Origin: Marthasterias glacialis
Taxonomy: Eukaryota > Echinodermata > Asteroidea > Forcipulatida > Asteriidae
Reading direction: 5' to 3'
Assembly: GCA_911728455.2 (NCBI GenBank)
Contig: OU452229.1
Coordinates: forward strand, 2,051,001 to 2,115,000
Length of the DNA: 64,000 nucleotides
Under the pieces are notes generated by a model that made no database searches, had not been told where the DNA came from, and saw only the letters and a list, made by a program, of their open reading frames with translations. Position numbers and translations under genes: made by a program. Below are positions 1 through 12,131 of this stretch, piece by piece; position 1 is the stretch's first letter, and the number at the start of each line of letters is the position of its first letter.

Positions 1-95
1 TTGAATTGAATGATGAGTTTAATCCAGTGGTGTTTACTGGCAAGCTCTACAAGCTCTACGTGTATGGTGTATTGAATGTAATCCCCAGCATCTCC

Positions 96-434
96 TTAAA
101 GCCCCAGCTCAACATTGGTAAACTGACTGTAAAAGCTTCCACTCTCAGCACAAATCCAGATATTTGTAATAAAACCAACCTGTGAAAATGTCAGCTCATT
201 TCGTTGTTTCATTTGCGAGAAAACAGTAAAAATGCACTCAGCATTTTTGTACGCATTCCTATACGCTAATTTCTTGGATCTTATTTCATTTATTACTTAA
301 AAAAAGATAACACTTCAGGCAGAAATATTTCACAGAAAGTTTTCTACCATCATTATCTTTACTCCATGTAAGGTATATGTAAATCTGTGAACATTTATGT
401 TTTTTTTTTTACCAATGTTGAGCTGGGGTTTTAA
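96..434 (+). mobile_element. TTAA-flanked MITE, copy 1 (complete)
   Basis: Terminal inverted repeats start AGCCCCAGCTCAACATTGGT after TTAA (96-99) and end ACCAATGTTGAGCTGGGG before TTAA (431-434). It is about 340 bp with no coding capacity. TTAA flanks are typical of piggyBac-type target duplications. The same element occurs at 52117-52452 in the opposite orientation and, truncated, at 19872-20015. Assignment to the piggyBac superfamily is inference. Confidence 0.75.
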
Positions 435-639
435 GTTACCACCATGTTGTGCAGTGGTGGGAATCGAAGGTTCATGTACATGTGATGATGAGGGAATACA
501 TGATTGGTGATGATTTTTAATCTGAATGTTTACATGTACTTTATAATATCAAACTCTTGTTTCCAACCTCTTGTGGTTAAACCAAACTCTACCCTCAACC
601 CCCCCCCCCCCTGCCCCACTTTGTCTCCCTCTTTATTTA

Positions 640-960
640 GTGATGTTTGAAGTTTTGCATGGTGTGAAGGATAGGAAACTTTAACTAGTAAATTTAGTAC
701 AATCTCTTTCGGGTGGAGTGGTGGCTCTGAACAAAGCCGGTGTGGTCTAAACGTTTCGAACAGTGTGCTCTGCTCATTTATCTCCCTTCACTGTTCATTC
801 CTTGCATCTTCTGACTGTTTTCTGCCTCTCTTTTTAACACTTCTTTCCACTTGACTGCTTCTGTTACATGTGTCAGTATACTTGTATGTGTGTGCTGTGT
901 TGTCATTTAGCCTTTGAGAAAGACTCTGCTGGGGTCGAAAAGTGAGGCCATTAACAACTT
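640..960 (-). repeat. dispersed repeat with histone-like 3' stem-loop, copy 1
   Basis: It shares with 40273-40420 a block beginning GTGATGTTTGAAG and a hairpin that reads on the minus strand GGCTTTGTTCAGAGCC (738-723) followed by ACC and a GAAAGAGA purine run. Next to it lies CGTTTCGAACAGTGTGCTCT, a motif I associate with a widespread invertebrate repeat. The end (about 912-945) contains GACTCTGCTGGGGTCGAAAA, which can pair as a small stem before GAAA. No histone coding sequence is present. Confidence 0.5.
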
Positions 961-1044
961 TTTGCATTTATACAACATGTCCTTGTGGTTCGTTGGTAAG
1001 CAGTTTGCAAAAGCTAATTTTATTTTTTTCATTTATAATAAACT

Positions 1045-1335
1045 TTTTTTTAAATACCAAGCAATAAACCACAAGGGAAACTGACTGGGTAAATTTTTAA
1101 ATCAATTTTGGGGTGAACAAAGAAAAATTGACTGGAGCGGGATTTGAACCTGTGACCACCGGCTTAACGTATCCACGCTCTACCAACTGAGCTATCCAGC
1201 CCTATGTTGGCCGGCTCCCTATTTTGTCAATATCTTTGTTCAGGGGGGTACCAGTCAGAAGCCATTCAACCCATTACTGCCGTGTAGCCAGGGATCACAC
1301 CCCATTATACCATACAACCATAGAGCTAGCTCTAT
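1045..1335 (-). mobile_element. tRNA-derived SINE, family A copy
   Basis: The tRNA-like part (1202-1131) has an A box TAGCTCAGTTGGTAGAGCG and a B box GGTTCAAATCCC on the minus strand. Flanking sequence (CAGTCAATTTTTCTTTGTTCACCCC on one side, CTGACTGGTACCCC on the other) is shared with copies at 56615-56890, 56950-57120 and the fragment at 26873-26945. It is a retroposed repeat, not a functional tRNA, since the acceptor stem does not close. Confidence 0.75.
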
Positions 1336-2845
1336 GGATGTAACCTTGATACCAGTAACAATTGTCCTGGGAAATTTGTCGCCCTGAAAAATCACCATTG
1401 TGCAAGAACCTCTCCCCGTACTAATGGCCAAATGGAAATTACAAAATCACTGGAAATTTAGCTTTAATGATTTTGACAGTGTTTTCTTGGCAATGTGCTC
1501 TTCTACATGTAGGGCCTACATGTATTTGACAACTTGTTCAATACGCATAGGTTGGTTGTATGGTATGTTTATCGACATCTAATGAACTAGAATGAATTTG
1601 CTTCATTCAAAATCCAATAGCATGATTTAGTTTACCTTTAAATTGTTCCCATTTCTAATTAAATACCTTTTATTTATCCTTTTTTCTGCATCTTTGTTGA
1701 TATGGTGGAAATCTCATTACTCAATATTTCCTAAACCCTGGCAGACTTAAGGTCATTGGTAAAGTTGCACAACTTAGAATACATAAATCAGACTAAAATG
1801 TATGTAGATGTAGAATGCAAATCAACTTTTAAAAAGCTTTCACGCACTAAGTATGTAACACAGCGCATTCCAAATCGAAAGAGATAGTCTGTCAACGTTA
1901 TTGTAATAAATCTTACATATTAGGCATGTACAATGCATTAGGTGTATCAGAACACTGCGACATTTGAACAGAGCCTTTCCTATCTATGCAAAATCATTTT
2001 CCACTTGTTTTTACTTTTTATTCATAAGAAAACATGTATACAGCTACATTGTTCACTGCAATAACAACTTCAGCATTCCCCAGACTTGAACAGCGTTCAG
2101 CTCAGCTCCCAGAATTGTTGTACTTAGCCCCCAAGGTGTTTGGATAAAATGTTTTATATCATTTATTGGCATTCAATATATGCAAGTGTCTCTGTCTGCT
2201 TTAAACGACCCTCTAGGCAATACCCCCTGTTCTTGTTCACAACAGCTCAACGCTAAAAGCGCTTCAGACTGGCACTCCTGGGATAAAGTAAATGTAGGGA
2301 ATATTAATTTTATCATATCACTCGGGCAGACAACAACCACTTGAAAAAAAAAAGAGGAGAAAATGCAGGGTCCTTCTCCGGATAATTCAAACATGGGGGA
2401 TCAGGGATACAAAATTTACGCAGTAACACCTTGAAGTGGCATGCTTTAGAGAACGTTTCGATGGACAATAATGGGTGTTCATGGTTTATTCTAGCAAACT
2501 GCATACACTGGGCTTATATTGCAAGTACTGCAGTGTTTTGAAAGCTGCTTTATTGCTGATATTTGTATTAACTTGATTTGCGTGCTTGAAAAACTCAAAA
2601 CCTAATTTTCTTCTTTCCTTCACTGCCAGAAATCTGAAGTTCTGCTGAAATATTTGAAAGCTTGCATGCACATATTAATAATTCATATTTTATAATCTGT
2701 GCCCTTTTTAAAATGAACTGATGAACACAAAAAGGTCAACGCCTTGGCTCACTTTCTAAATAAAAATTGCATTTTGTATGACATGCTCTTAAAGGAACTA
2801 AAATTGTTAACAACTTCAAATATACAAATAATGAATTTTTAGGAG
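1336..2845. other. no gene seen
   Basis: AT-rich sequence with short random frames on both strands. No repeat partner or RNA gene recognised. Confidence 0.6.
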
Positions 2846-2961
2846 TGCAATGGTGAGAACATTTTCATGAGTTGAAAGATGGACTGTTCCATTCAACGAG
2901 ACGAAGCCAATTTGAATGGAACATTCCATCTTTCAACGAATGAAAATTCTCTCCATTGCCA
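2846..2961. repeat. foldback element (hairpin)
   Basis: The arm CAATGGTGAGAACATTTTCA...GTTCCATTCAA is matched in inverse by TTGAATGGAAC...CTCTCCATTG across a short centre. Arms are about 48 bp with mismatches. Likely a MITE. Confidence 0.6.
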
Positions 2962-2985
2962 AATGCAAAACATTCATTGTTTGTT

Positions 2986-3206
2986 TTATATAATATCCAA
3001 GTAGATCTTTATCATCTGATTGAAGGATAAAACTATAGACCAATAACAAGACTGCAAATGAAGCCATTAGGGTGTTTTGTACTGCTTTGTTTTGCACACG
3101 ATGGTCGAGTTTGCAATATAGAGCAAATAGTGTGAAACACACTAGCCACGTGACCTCTCATCCTCCAATCAAATGACAGGGATCTACTTGGGTGTTAATA
3201 TAAAGG
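2986..3206. repeat. foldback element
   Basis: The left arm TATAATATCCAAGTAGATC... and the right arm GGGATCTACTTGGGTGTTAATATA are inverted matches (about 45 bp) with a centre of about 110 bp. It directly follows the hairpin at 2846-2961, and the two may be parts of one element. Confidence 0.55.
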
Positions 3207-4236
3207 CAAATAAAATAAAACTGTTCTGTTCTGTTTAGCATCTTTTCTTGAACAAAATCTAGCAGTACTAAAACGGAAGTCTGGCCTTTATCACTATACA
3301 CATGGACACTCCTGTATTAAAAAGGACCCCATCACAGGGAATGCATGTACATGTAACTTCTCCTGATGTCTGAGATGAATGCAATCTCTATCCACACAAT
3401 TTTTTTCTGTTACGTGCAGTTGATTCACCAATGACTAATTACATAAATTATGTCTGGAATCCACGTCACAGATTGAAGAGATTTTGTTCCTTTCCCGGGG
3501 TTGAAATTAACATGCATTTCATGGCAGCATGCAGGGCTAGTAGCACAACAAATCTAGTAGCCTAGGCTTAATTTTCAGTAGCCCTTCAAAGAGGATTGAC
3601 GGCAGATATTTTATCCAAAAAAAAGAGACAAAAACAATTACAAGCTACAAATGTGTACATGTACAGGTGTATGAAGATTGTTTTGTATACATGACTTGAG
3701 GAAATTAATCCATGGAACATTTCAGAAATCACTATCAGATTCATATTCTCATCATACAATGGTAGCAATCTCAATAGAATAAGGAACTTAACCTCACTGT
3801 CATTGTTTTATTTTGTGAGAAGTACTTTTTAAAAAATTTTCCCACTAGCCTGTGACAGGTTACCAAACCTGAGTGAATAGTTAGTACATGTAGATTAGCC
3901 CTTACTGTAAATTCACTGGTTTTAGGCTAGTGGGCTAATGGCAATTTCAACCCCTGGCCTCTTTGTGTCCATTATGAGGGTGGAAATGAACTGATAGTGA
4001 CGAAATAATATTTATCTTCCAGCACGCGTAAATCCTTGATCCTGATTGGTCAACACTTGATATCCCACTCGCGCATGTTTGAAAACTAACAGTATATAGC
4101 TGCGCATCTGTAACGACTTAAACAATGGTGCTTGTATGATGGGGTGTCATGGACTCTTTCCTTGGAACAATTACAAATGTTTTGAATTTTTTTCTTCCTT
4201 GTATATTACAAAAAAAACGGCAAAACATTTGTAATG
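3207..4236. other. no gene seen
   Basis: AT-rich, with GGCTAGTGGGCTAATGGC-like words around 3840-3945 that may be an old repeat. Nothing coding. Confidence 0.6.
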
Positions 4237-4492
4237 TGTATGCTTGGTTTGCGGTAACACCATGTGATTATATCTACTTTGCTAATAGATTGTTCTTGTG
4301 AGAACTTGTCATGCTATTTTATTCTACTTCCACGCAGTAGATTTTGGAATTCGGGAGACAACTTAGTTCTCCCGTATTCCGAAATCTACTCCGCGGTAGT
4401 AGAATAATAGTAACACAAGTTCACACAAGAACAAACTACTGACTGTAGCAAAGTAGATATAATCACATGGGGTTACTGCAAACCAAATATAC
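4237..4492. repeat. foldback MITE, about 250 bp
   Basis: Long inverted arms: TTGGTTTGCGGTAACACCAT...ATATCTACTTTGC is matched in inverse by GCAAAGTAGATATAATCACA...TGCAAACC. The centre is a smaller palindrome around GGAGACAACTTAGTTCTCCC. No coding capacity. Confidence 0.65.
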
Positions 4493-4930
4493 ATTGATAC
4501 CTCACCATGCAATGCCTCAAAACCTACATATTTGTAACGTGCATTTTAAATGCCTCTGAACTGCAGTTAAATTTTATTTAGAACATGAACATGGCTCCTT
4601 TGTGGGTACCAGTGAATCCCATGTCCATCAGGCACCTTGGCACCTTGACACCAGCCCTAATTGTACAAGAATGGAATCCATTGTGTTAATGAGCATGAAT
4701 GACTGTTTATTCTGATTTTAGCAGATGTCATCAATGAATGGCTTGATACCTTTGTTGTCTGTAGATGTGAAGCATTCTAACATTGCGTAGATTTCATCCT
4801 CCGTAGTTGTCACTGGTGTTCTGTCCATTTCACTAAATGCATATTAACATTTTACATCACTACTAATATATCAACAGAATACAATACATGTGCCTGTGTC
4901 AAATGTTTGGCTGAGGTACAATTCTCAATA

Positions 4931-5336
4931 CTCAGTACAATACTCAGCCAATCAGACAATGTGTTTATTAAAGCATTATGTAACATATCTTCGAGCAAAC
5001 TTGAATCCTCGATTGGTCGATCCATGGTAACAACAGTGTGAGTATTAAACCATATTGCTAGGCCCTAATCACACCATGTTCTAACTCGGCACATCGTGCT
5101 ACTTTAAGCTGCGCGTCAAGTTTGCTCAGTACAATACTCAGTACAATACTCAGCCAATTAGACAATGTGTTTATTAAAGCATTATGTAACATATCTTCGA
5201 GCAAACTTGAATCCTCGATTGGTCGATCCATGGTAACAACAGTGTGAGTATTAAACCATATTGCTAGGCCCTAATCACACCATGTTCTAACTCGGCACAT
5301 CGTGCTACTTTAAGCTGCGCGTCAAGTTTGCTTGAA
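4931..5336. repeat. 206-bp tandem duplication
   Basis: Two nearly identical units run 4931-5136 and 5137-5336, offset by 206 bp (for example GACAATGTGTTTATTAAAGC at 4955 and 5161). I see a single C/T difference near the start of the units (CCAATC versus CCAATT). The junction has repeats of CAGTACAATACT, which may have allowed unequal crossing-over. Very recent. Confidence 0.85.
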
Positions 5337-5386
5337 GACCCTCGTACCCTACATGCGCCAGATAATGTCCAAATGTTAAAAAGCAC

Positions 5387-5972
5387 TATTGGGTCGTCCT
5401 AGACCCCGTAACTTGGGCGCTGTACTCCTTTTTTGAGATTTTGACATTATCGGTCGTACTAGCGCCCCAGTCCGTAATGTATATGGGAACTCTTGTTTTG
5501 CGCAGTCAAGACAGGATACCAGTCTCCATAAGCCAATACGCAATCCACACTGTATAGAATTTTCCATTGGTCATGATCGGCCGAGCGCGCGATTCACATA
5601 GCTGGTATCCTGCGTTGACTGCGCAAAACAACATGCAAGTCAGGGCATCAGCGAACGCGCAATCCATTTTGTTAAAAGGACTTAGTTGATGTCACGTAGT
5701 AGTTAAACGCAGATCGTAACAACTGCAATTTCAGTTGGCCTAAAAAATCATCGATTTGGCGGACAGAAAAAAAATTGTGAGTACAATTAAATGCATATTT
5801 ATTTCATCTTCGATATCTTGAGAAGCCAGTAGGCAATTATCCAGCAATTCCATTGCAATCTGCTTCGTCAGAGTTCCCACATACATTACGGACTGGGGCG
5901 CTAGTGCGACCGATAATGTCAAAATCTCAAAAAAGGAGTACAGCGCTCCAGTTACTGGGTCCAGTAATTGGG
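5387..5972. repeat. large foldback element with a nested hairpin
   Basis: The outer left arm (about 5387-5495, GACCCCGTAACTTGGGCG...ACTAGCGCCCCAGTCCGTAA) is matched in inverse by 5868-5972 (TTACGGACTGGGGCGCTAGT...). A second inverted pair (GTTTTGCGCAGTCAA/TTGACTGCGCAAAAC, 5493-5629) sits inside. Non-coding; probably a MITE or snap-back transposon. Confidence 0.65.
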
Positions 5973-7583
5973 TCCAGTAATTCGGACTTCCCAATTGGTA
6001 CCTCCGAATAGCATGGTGAGGGCTGCGCCTGACACTAATGCTACAGTAACAGTCAAATCCCTCTCGTTCACTTTGTGTGCAGCAAATTCTTCTTTACCAT
6101 GTTTACTCAACTTTAGCACAATAACAAAACATTCAGTCTTTTTGGACCCCGTGTATTTCTATGATGAGTTTGACATTATCAAGCAACAACATGATAAAAA
6201 TAAAGGATGAACAACATATTTAAAACATCAAAATGAATTATTGACTGATTTTAGGGCCTATTTTTTTTATTTTAAGACGGCCTACTGCACGGGGGATCAA
6301 AAAAACACTAAAAAGCTAGTGTCGTGAAATGGGGGTTGGGCCGGGCATCCAGCAAAACCAAACATGCCAAACGACTGACTGAATGTCTGACGCAGGTTAC
6401 AAAAACACACTTCCAGTCATTTTGTTCATTCATGGTAAGCCAACACTTCACCAAGAAACAAAGGTTTAAACTGAGGTGAAATATCTTACCAATGTAGGGG
6501 ATTTTCCGACAGTTACAAAGCTTGTGTAGTTTTCGAAGAGCTTGATTATACAGCCACTACCTGTCACAGTAATCCTTATTCTTACTATAGTGCTAAAAAA
6601 ATGCTCTCTCCTCTCCATTGCCAGCTGCTTGATGGAAGAATACACTGTACGTACATACAGCAGTGATCGATCATGCAGTAAGTGCAGAAAAACAACAGTG
6701 GCCGGCCATCGTCGTGAATGCAACCTCGTACCCATGATCTAACTCTTGACTGATGAGATCGACCAAAATAGTTGATTATTTATTTTAATTAATTAATAAT
6801 GACAAACTGTAAAGACACATGACATTTACATATTTATATATATAATATTCTAAAGACAACAAAAGTGAACATTACGTTAAAAAGTGGGTGTTTTGGGTTG
6901 TTATTTTTTTAAAGAAAGGCGTGTGCACAAAGTTGGTTGATCCATTATAAATAGCTGTCACTGACAATGAGGGCGCTTATCCAGAAGTCTCAGTTTTTGT
7001 GACAACAATGGGAGTTATAGTTTGAAGTCTCAATCTGTCACATTCTTTTCAATTTTGGCTGGGTCAGCCGATAAGAAATTTTGCCAATTAGCCCCCCACC
7101 CCCCACCCCAACCAAAAAAACCACAATAATAATAAGATGTCATAAAGCATCAGTGCACTTGCGAAGCCAAAGAGGAAAAACTATAAATCCAAAAGTCTTC
7201 TCATAACTGATTATAATTTCACAATATTATTTTAATTAAATGACTGCTAAAGTTGTATTATTAGTAAGTTGTGGGTTACAATGGTAGTCAATAATTTGGC
7301 GCATAAATTTTTGCCTATAGGAGACTTTTGAGACGCTGGCGGCAGCAGACGCAACGGTCCTTTTTTGACATTCTGTGAGAAAAAAAAAACAAACAAGCAA
7401 AGGTAGGCCTAATCTTAATTTAAAAAAAAATTGTTTTGAAAAATATTAAGGCAAACTGTTACAGCAGTAGTTTTTTTTAAGGCAGTTATACTTTTTGTGA
7501 TACTCGAGGCCGGCCTTACAAAACGATGGTAACAATAACAAAAACCAAAAAGAGGTGAGGATGTATCCGATTACAACATTTGG
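5973..7583. other. no gene seen
   Basis: Overlapping short frames on both strands at 6460-6740 carry no domain. A C-rich patch lies near 7086. Confidence 0.6.
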
Positions 7584-7860
7584 ACATTCAGGTTGGCTCA
7601 GTAGTTTCTTTCCCTGCCTTTCACCTCTGTGGACCCCGCCGGTTCGAATCCCGGACTGGAGCCTTGCATGTGGATTGGGTTTTCAGTCCCTACCTGATTG
7701 CGTGGGTTTCCCCTATTTGGGGTTTTCCTCCCACGTCCTAAAACTGACATTTCTTCAACATCTTCTCTACACAGGTATCTTCAGGCCTACGGGTCACAGT
7801 GCAAGTCACGTTTGAGGGTCCTTTGGTTTCATTACCAGAAGGATATAATAATAATAATAC
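7584..7860 (+). mobile_element. tRNA-derived SINE, family B copy
   Basis: It has a tRNA-like head with TTGGCTCAGTAGTTTC and GGTTCGAATCCCGGACTGGA, then a body TTGCATGTGGATTGGG... through GGTCCTTTGGTTTCATTACC, ending in an ATA/ATT simple repeat. An inverted second copy is at 51158-51437. Apparent reading frames inside are artefacts of the repeat. Confidence 0.8.
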
Positions 7861-10058
7861 ACTCAATAGGTTTACGGGGTGTAACATTTCCTTTAATTTC
7901 CCAAGTTTTTTATTGTTCACCCGAAAACAATAAATCCGAACAATAACGGCTGGTGTGAGGGACGCAGGGGTGGGGACGCTGCTATCATTTCGGTTGTTAT
8001 ACTTTCTTTTCGGAGAGCAGGAGGAAGACGTACATTATTATATTGAGTTGACTCACAAAGATTAAGGACAAAGAAGAAATGTAGCGTCAATAACTTTTTA
8101 TGACACAAATCACCGTTGAATGATAACTCCAGTTCTGTTTACTTGTCGTGATTGTGTGATTGTGTGAATGTGTCTGAAATTAGTTTTTATTAAAACAAAA
8201 ATGTACTTTTTTTTCTATCACCACTCAGGTTCGAGAGACATTGGTGGCGCACTTTTCAACCAGCGGCGGTCAAAAAATAAGCAGCCGACATTAAATAAAA
8301 ACCGGTCCTCCTCTCTTCTCCCATCCGTCCGATGCCACTCAGATCATAGTTTCAGAGTAACGCTAGTAGTAATGTATTGGCAAAAGCTGACTTGCTTCGA
8401 CGGGTAATTGCAGTGACTCAATCCCGTTTTCATACGCCACAGACAACGGTTTTGTCGTGCTTTTTAAGCGAATTTTAGGTAGTTATTTTATCTCTCTTTT
8501 TTTGGGGGGGGGGGGCAGTCCTTTCATTTCAGCGTCCACCATCCTTGACAGACGCTGATCATGAGATCCGGGATTTGCGGTTGGGCGGGATAAAAACTTT
8601 CCAAGGATTTACTAAGAAAATGTTACAGACACTTTGATTAATTTAAAATGCAAGAAACACATTTCTTCAACTTGACCCTGGTAGGAAGTCAGTCTCCGTC
8701 AGTGGTAGATACAGAGATGCTATAAATTAAAAGGAAGATGAGGAAACATGAAACGCAAAATGGCTGCGCGTGGAATTGCGCCCGCTGTTGCCAGGTATAG
8801 GTAAAATCAGAGATCGTTTGCGCGATAAAATACTATTGGTAAAACTTTGGCCAAACGATTCCACCAACTGAAAAAGGCAGATCAACAATTTGGTGTTCGG
8901 CCATAAATTGTGTCCAATACTCCTAAGGGAAAATGTACTATTCAGTTATTTTTGTTTTGTTTTCATTCTCCTTTCCTTCCCTTTTCTTTTTCTTTTTGTT
9001 GGAAAGAAAGCAAGTTAAGGCGAAAGATATGGGAAAACATTTTGATTGGCAAATGACTAGAACATCGATGTTCCTGTGCAATAAAAATCACATTGAGTTA
9101 TTTATTTACTTATTTATTTTGTGAGCGTTGTATTTTAGTTAAATGACATGATGACTTCCTATGACTTTTAACGTTATCTGCCATGCTTTGTTTTACCTAC
9201 CTACCGCGTGATGGCACCCTCTCCCTGTGTCAATTTTGCTGGGGCTTAGCGTTAATACATCTGCTGCCGGCCGTGCAATGAGACATAGGCCTATTTATTT
9301 ACGTCAGATAACTTCATACTCGGCAATAACCGTGCTGGTGAGAATCTTTCCTTCACTCAGTCATGCATCATTGCAAACTTTGCAATCATTACAATATAAT
9401 ATTGGAACCCATTTGGTTCCAAGGTTGGATAATAATCTTTCTGCCTTCAAAGTGTAACAAAGAAGGATGTCGGACCCAGGGCTAGCATTTGAATACATAC
9501 ATTTCACTTGCACTGTGCAAAGAGGTCGAAAGAATGTGTAACTGTAAACTTAACCGGCTTTACCTGTCTGTGTAGCGTTAGTCACAACTCCGTTGTAATG
9601 CAATAGACTAACTAGCTCAATCAGACCTACTCAAACAGATAATATGCACTCTGACATTATTAGGTGATGAACATAGCAAAGTCAGTTAGATTTTGGTGCA
9701 CTATTTCTCATCTTTAATCATTGTTCTTTGTGAAAGTTCCAGCTGCCTTGAGCAGGTGGTTAATTCTTAGCTGATAGGAACATCCTCTGTACAATCATCC
9801 ATTGACAGTTGGGTATCTACATTGTGTGTTTTGACGGTGTCCTAATTTAAAGGGCTTCTTTCTTATCTAAGCCAATTTCATAGCAATGCTTACCATAGGA
9901 ATTCTGCACTTACAGCACCTCAGTGGCGTGCAGCTCTGTGGGAAGCAGCTCCATGTAACCGATCAAAAGCTGGCTGTGTGTTTTGTCATATCAGCCAGTC
10001 TCAGAGATTTTTTTTACAGAGCTGTTCGGCAGATTTTAGGGAAAACAGAACCGGTAAT
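7861..10058. other. no gene seen apart from the doubtful patch at 8720-8800
   Basis: Mixed composition with a G run near 8504 and CpG-containing words at 8220-8470. No domain in any frame. Confidence 0.55.
8720..8800 (+). other. possible first exon / promoter-like patch
   Basis: TATAAATTAA (about 8720-8729) lies 28 bp before ATG at 8748, which opens MKRKMAARGIAPAVAR and runs into CCAG|GTATAG, a possible donor. AAAATGGCTGCG is a YY1-like initiator context. No downstream exon can be found on this strand before zeb, so a real gene is not supported. It may be a repeat's promoter. Confidence 0.2.
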
Positions 10059-10184
10059 CCTGTTGGTTAGTGATGACGTTTTTGAGCCGGAAGTGCAGTG
10101 TAAACGAATGGTATACATACATGTACATGAACATTCGTTACACTGTACTTCCGGATCCAAAAAACGTCCTCACTTACCAACAGG
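10059..10184. repeat. near-perfect palindrome, arms about 52 bp
   Basis: CCTGTTGGTTAGTGATGACG...GTAAACGAATG is matched in inverse by CATTCGTTACACTG...CTTACCAACAGG with a centre of about 20 bp. The short open frames over it come from the palindrome. Confidence 0.7.
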
Positions 10185-10599
10185 ACACATAATATAATAC
10201 TACCGAAAATTCGGTTGGTAACCTTTACTTCTGGGAACCTTTTTCTGCTCGTCACAGAGAGTCTGTTCAGATTAGGTAACCTAGCTTCATGCCAAGTCCA
10301 ATCTGTAGAAGGTTCATATACTGAATAATCATAAAGAACCACCATAGATCACCCCAAAAATGATTTGTAGTTTTGCTTTAATTTGATGGAGTGGGTAATC
10401 GCATACAAGCCACCCACTCATAGCATGTGGCATGGCACAACAATCACATCAACTCAATCACCGAAGGTGTTGATTTTTCTTTCCATAGAGAGGAATATTT
10501 TTTTTATGTATTTGGGACACTCCTGCCAAGATTACCTATAGGGAGTAAGGGACTTTGATCAATGTGAACTGTACAGACATCCAATATCAGATTCACAAA
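10185..10599. other. no gene seen (beyond the distal zeb poly(A) candidate)
   Basis: AT-rich spacer between the palindrome at 10059-10184 and the presumed zeb end. Confidence 0.55.
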
Positions 10600-10623
10600 A
10601 AGTGTCTTTCTTCATCAAACAGT

Positions 10624-10629
10624 TTTATT
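10624..10629 (-). terminator. candidate distal poly(A) signal AATAAA for zeb
   Basis: AATAAA reads on the minus strand. It is followed downstream (towards lower coordinates) by T/G-rich sequence around 10560-10600, as expected for a downstream element. The next stretch leads into repeats. This is a plausible end for a long zeb 3' UTR. Confidence 0.4.
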
Positions 10630-11876
10630 GCATCAAATCAAGAAGACAAGAGATAACAGGAGTACATAAATAATTACATTTGTAATTTACTTTAGACATC
10701 CATAGCTTATCTTCGCTATGTACATGTACATGTAGAGTACAATGGTCACAACCACTGCCTTAGAAATAAATAGTACAATAATTGTAAGGAATAAATACAC
10801 GGTTTCTGGGAAATCTGCCTCCCACTGATTACAATAAGTTACAGATCAAAGGTTATTTGAGCATGCATTCATCAACTTTTAAAACTAAACCAAGTTTATT
10901 ATTTACTGGTTAACACCTGAATATAGTATCCTGTACTTAGTAGCACACTCTGGAGCAGAAATAAATACAGCTATACTTAAACCAATGCTGGCAAAGGAAC
11001 AAAACCCTTTTACGCAAAAGGTAGTGTTTAGTTATGGCAAGATTTTTCAAATCTTTCAGTACATTACCCTTGATTTAATCAGCACATCCAAGTAGCTTTG
11101 CTCATCCATTTAAATAAATGCATACTGAACTAATCGAGAAAGTTTACTCAAAGTAGAAGTGTCTTTAAATCCACCGTCGTCAAAGTAACCTATCTGATAC
11201 TGTTAAATAGTAGCACACTTGGATTCGTTGAGAAAGAAACTACATTTTTGTAAATCTTTGTTTTAACAATAGCATTATAATATAGCATTTATGGCAAAAG
11301 CAAATATGGGCAATGTTTCAATTTTATACCTGTCCCCTGTTACCCCCCACTAAATACTAAATTATTTCTACTATCAGTTGATTAAAGTTACTGACCAACA
11401 AGTACATTGTCCCAAACCCTGCATAAAACAAATGTTGTTCTAGCATTAATCTAACTTGAACTACTTGGCCGATTGTCATTTTCCATCCTTGAGGCTCGAT
11501 GGCATTTCATAAACACTGTCTCTGGCTTTGCTTTCAAGTATAGAGGTGTTACAATATTGTGTCGAAGCTGCAATGGATAAATTTACACCAAGGAAGAAAA
11601 AAAGCCTTTTGGAATTCTGCTAAAAGTCTACACTTGAACAGAAAGACAAAGGCCATAGGTCACTATATGAAACAAACTCACATGAAGTAACAGGGACAAC
11701 CTCACATGTTTGAGCTGCTCCCTGAACAAATACATAGACAAAATGCTTAGTCTTTTAGCCGATTGTCTGTTTCAAACTGCTTGCTTAGAATGTTTAACAT
11801 GAGTTTGATAGCTGGCCCTTATTGGCAATACATATTCATGATTCAGGAGTTGTGGAAACAGCTGACCTTAAGCAAA

Positions 11877-12131
11877 AGACCGATCCAATAAGCCACACCC
11901 ACTAAACATACTGACCAATCACAGCATTGGCTACATCACCACTGTACACGTGGGCAGTACCATGTGCGTATCTTCAATGCAACGCTGCACGACATGAACG
12001 TGCGCGCTATAAGTACGCGCGCACGCATGTTTACATGTTCCAATAGGATTTTTATGTGTCAGACTTTCTGTGGCGTACCCCAGGCTGTGATTGGTCAACA
12101 CGTATGGGGGCGGAGCTTAATGGATCGGTCT
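11877..12131. repeat. foldback element in the long zeb 3' UTR
   Basis: The left arm AGACCGATCCAATAAGCCAC...GACCAATCACAGC and the right arm GCTGTGATTGGTC...TTAATGGATCGGTCT are inverted matches of about 64 bp with a GC-rich centre (GTGCGCGCTATAAGTACGCG). If the long UTR is used, this would form a strong RNA hairpin. Confidence 0.65.

Noticed and set aside
1131-1202. A functional tRNA gene
   Set aside because: A and B boxes are good, but the acceptor stem does not close and flanks are repeated in other copies, so it is a SINE head. The same holds for 56690-56762, 57018-57088 and 55123-55202.
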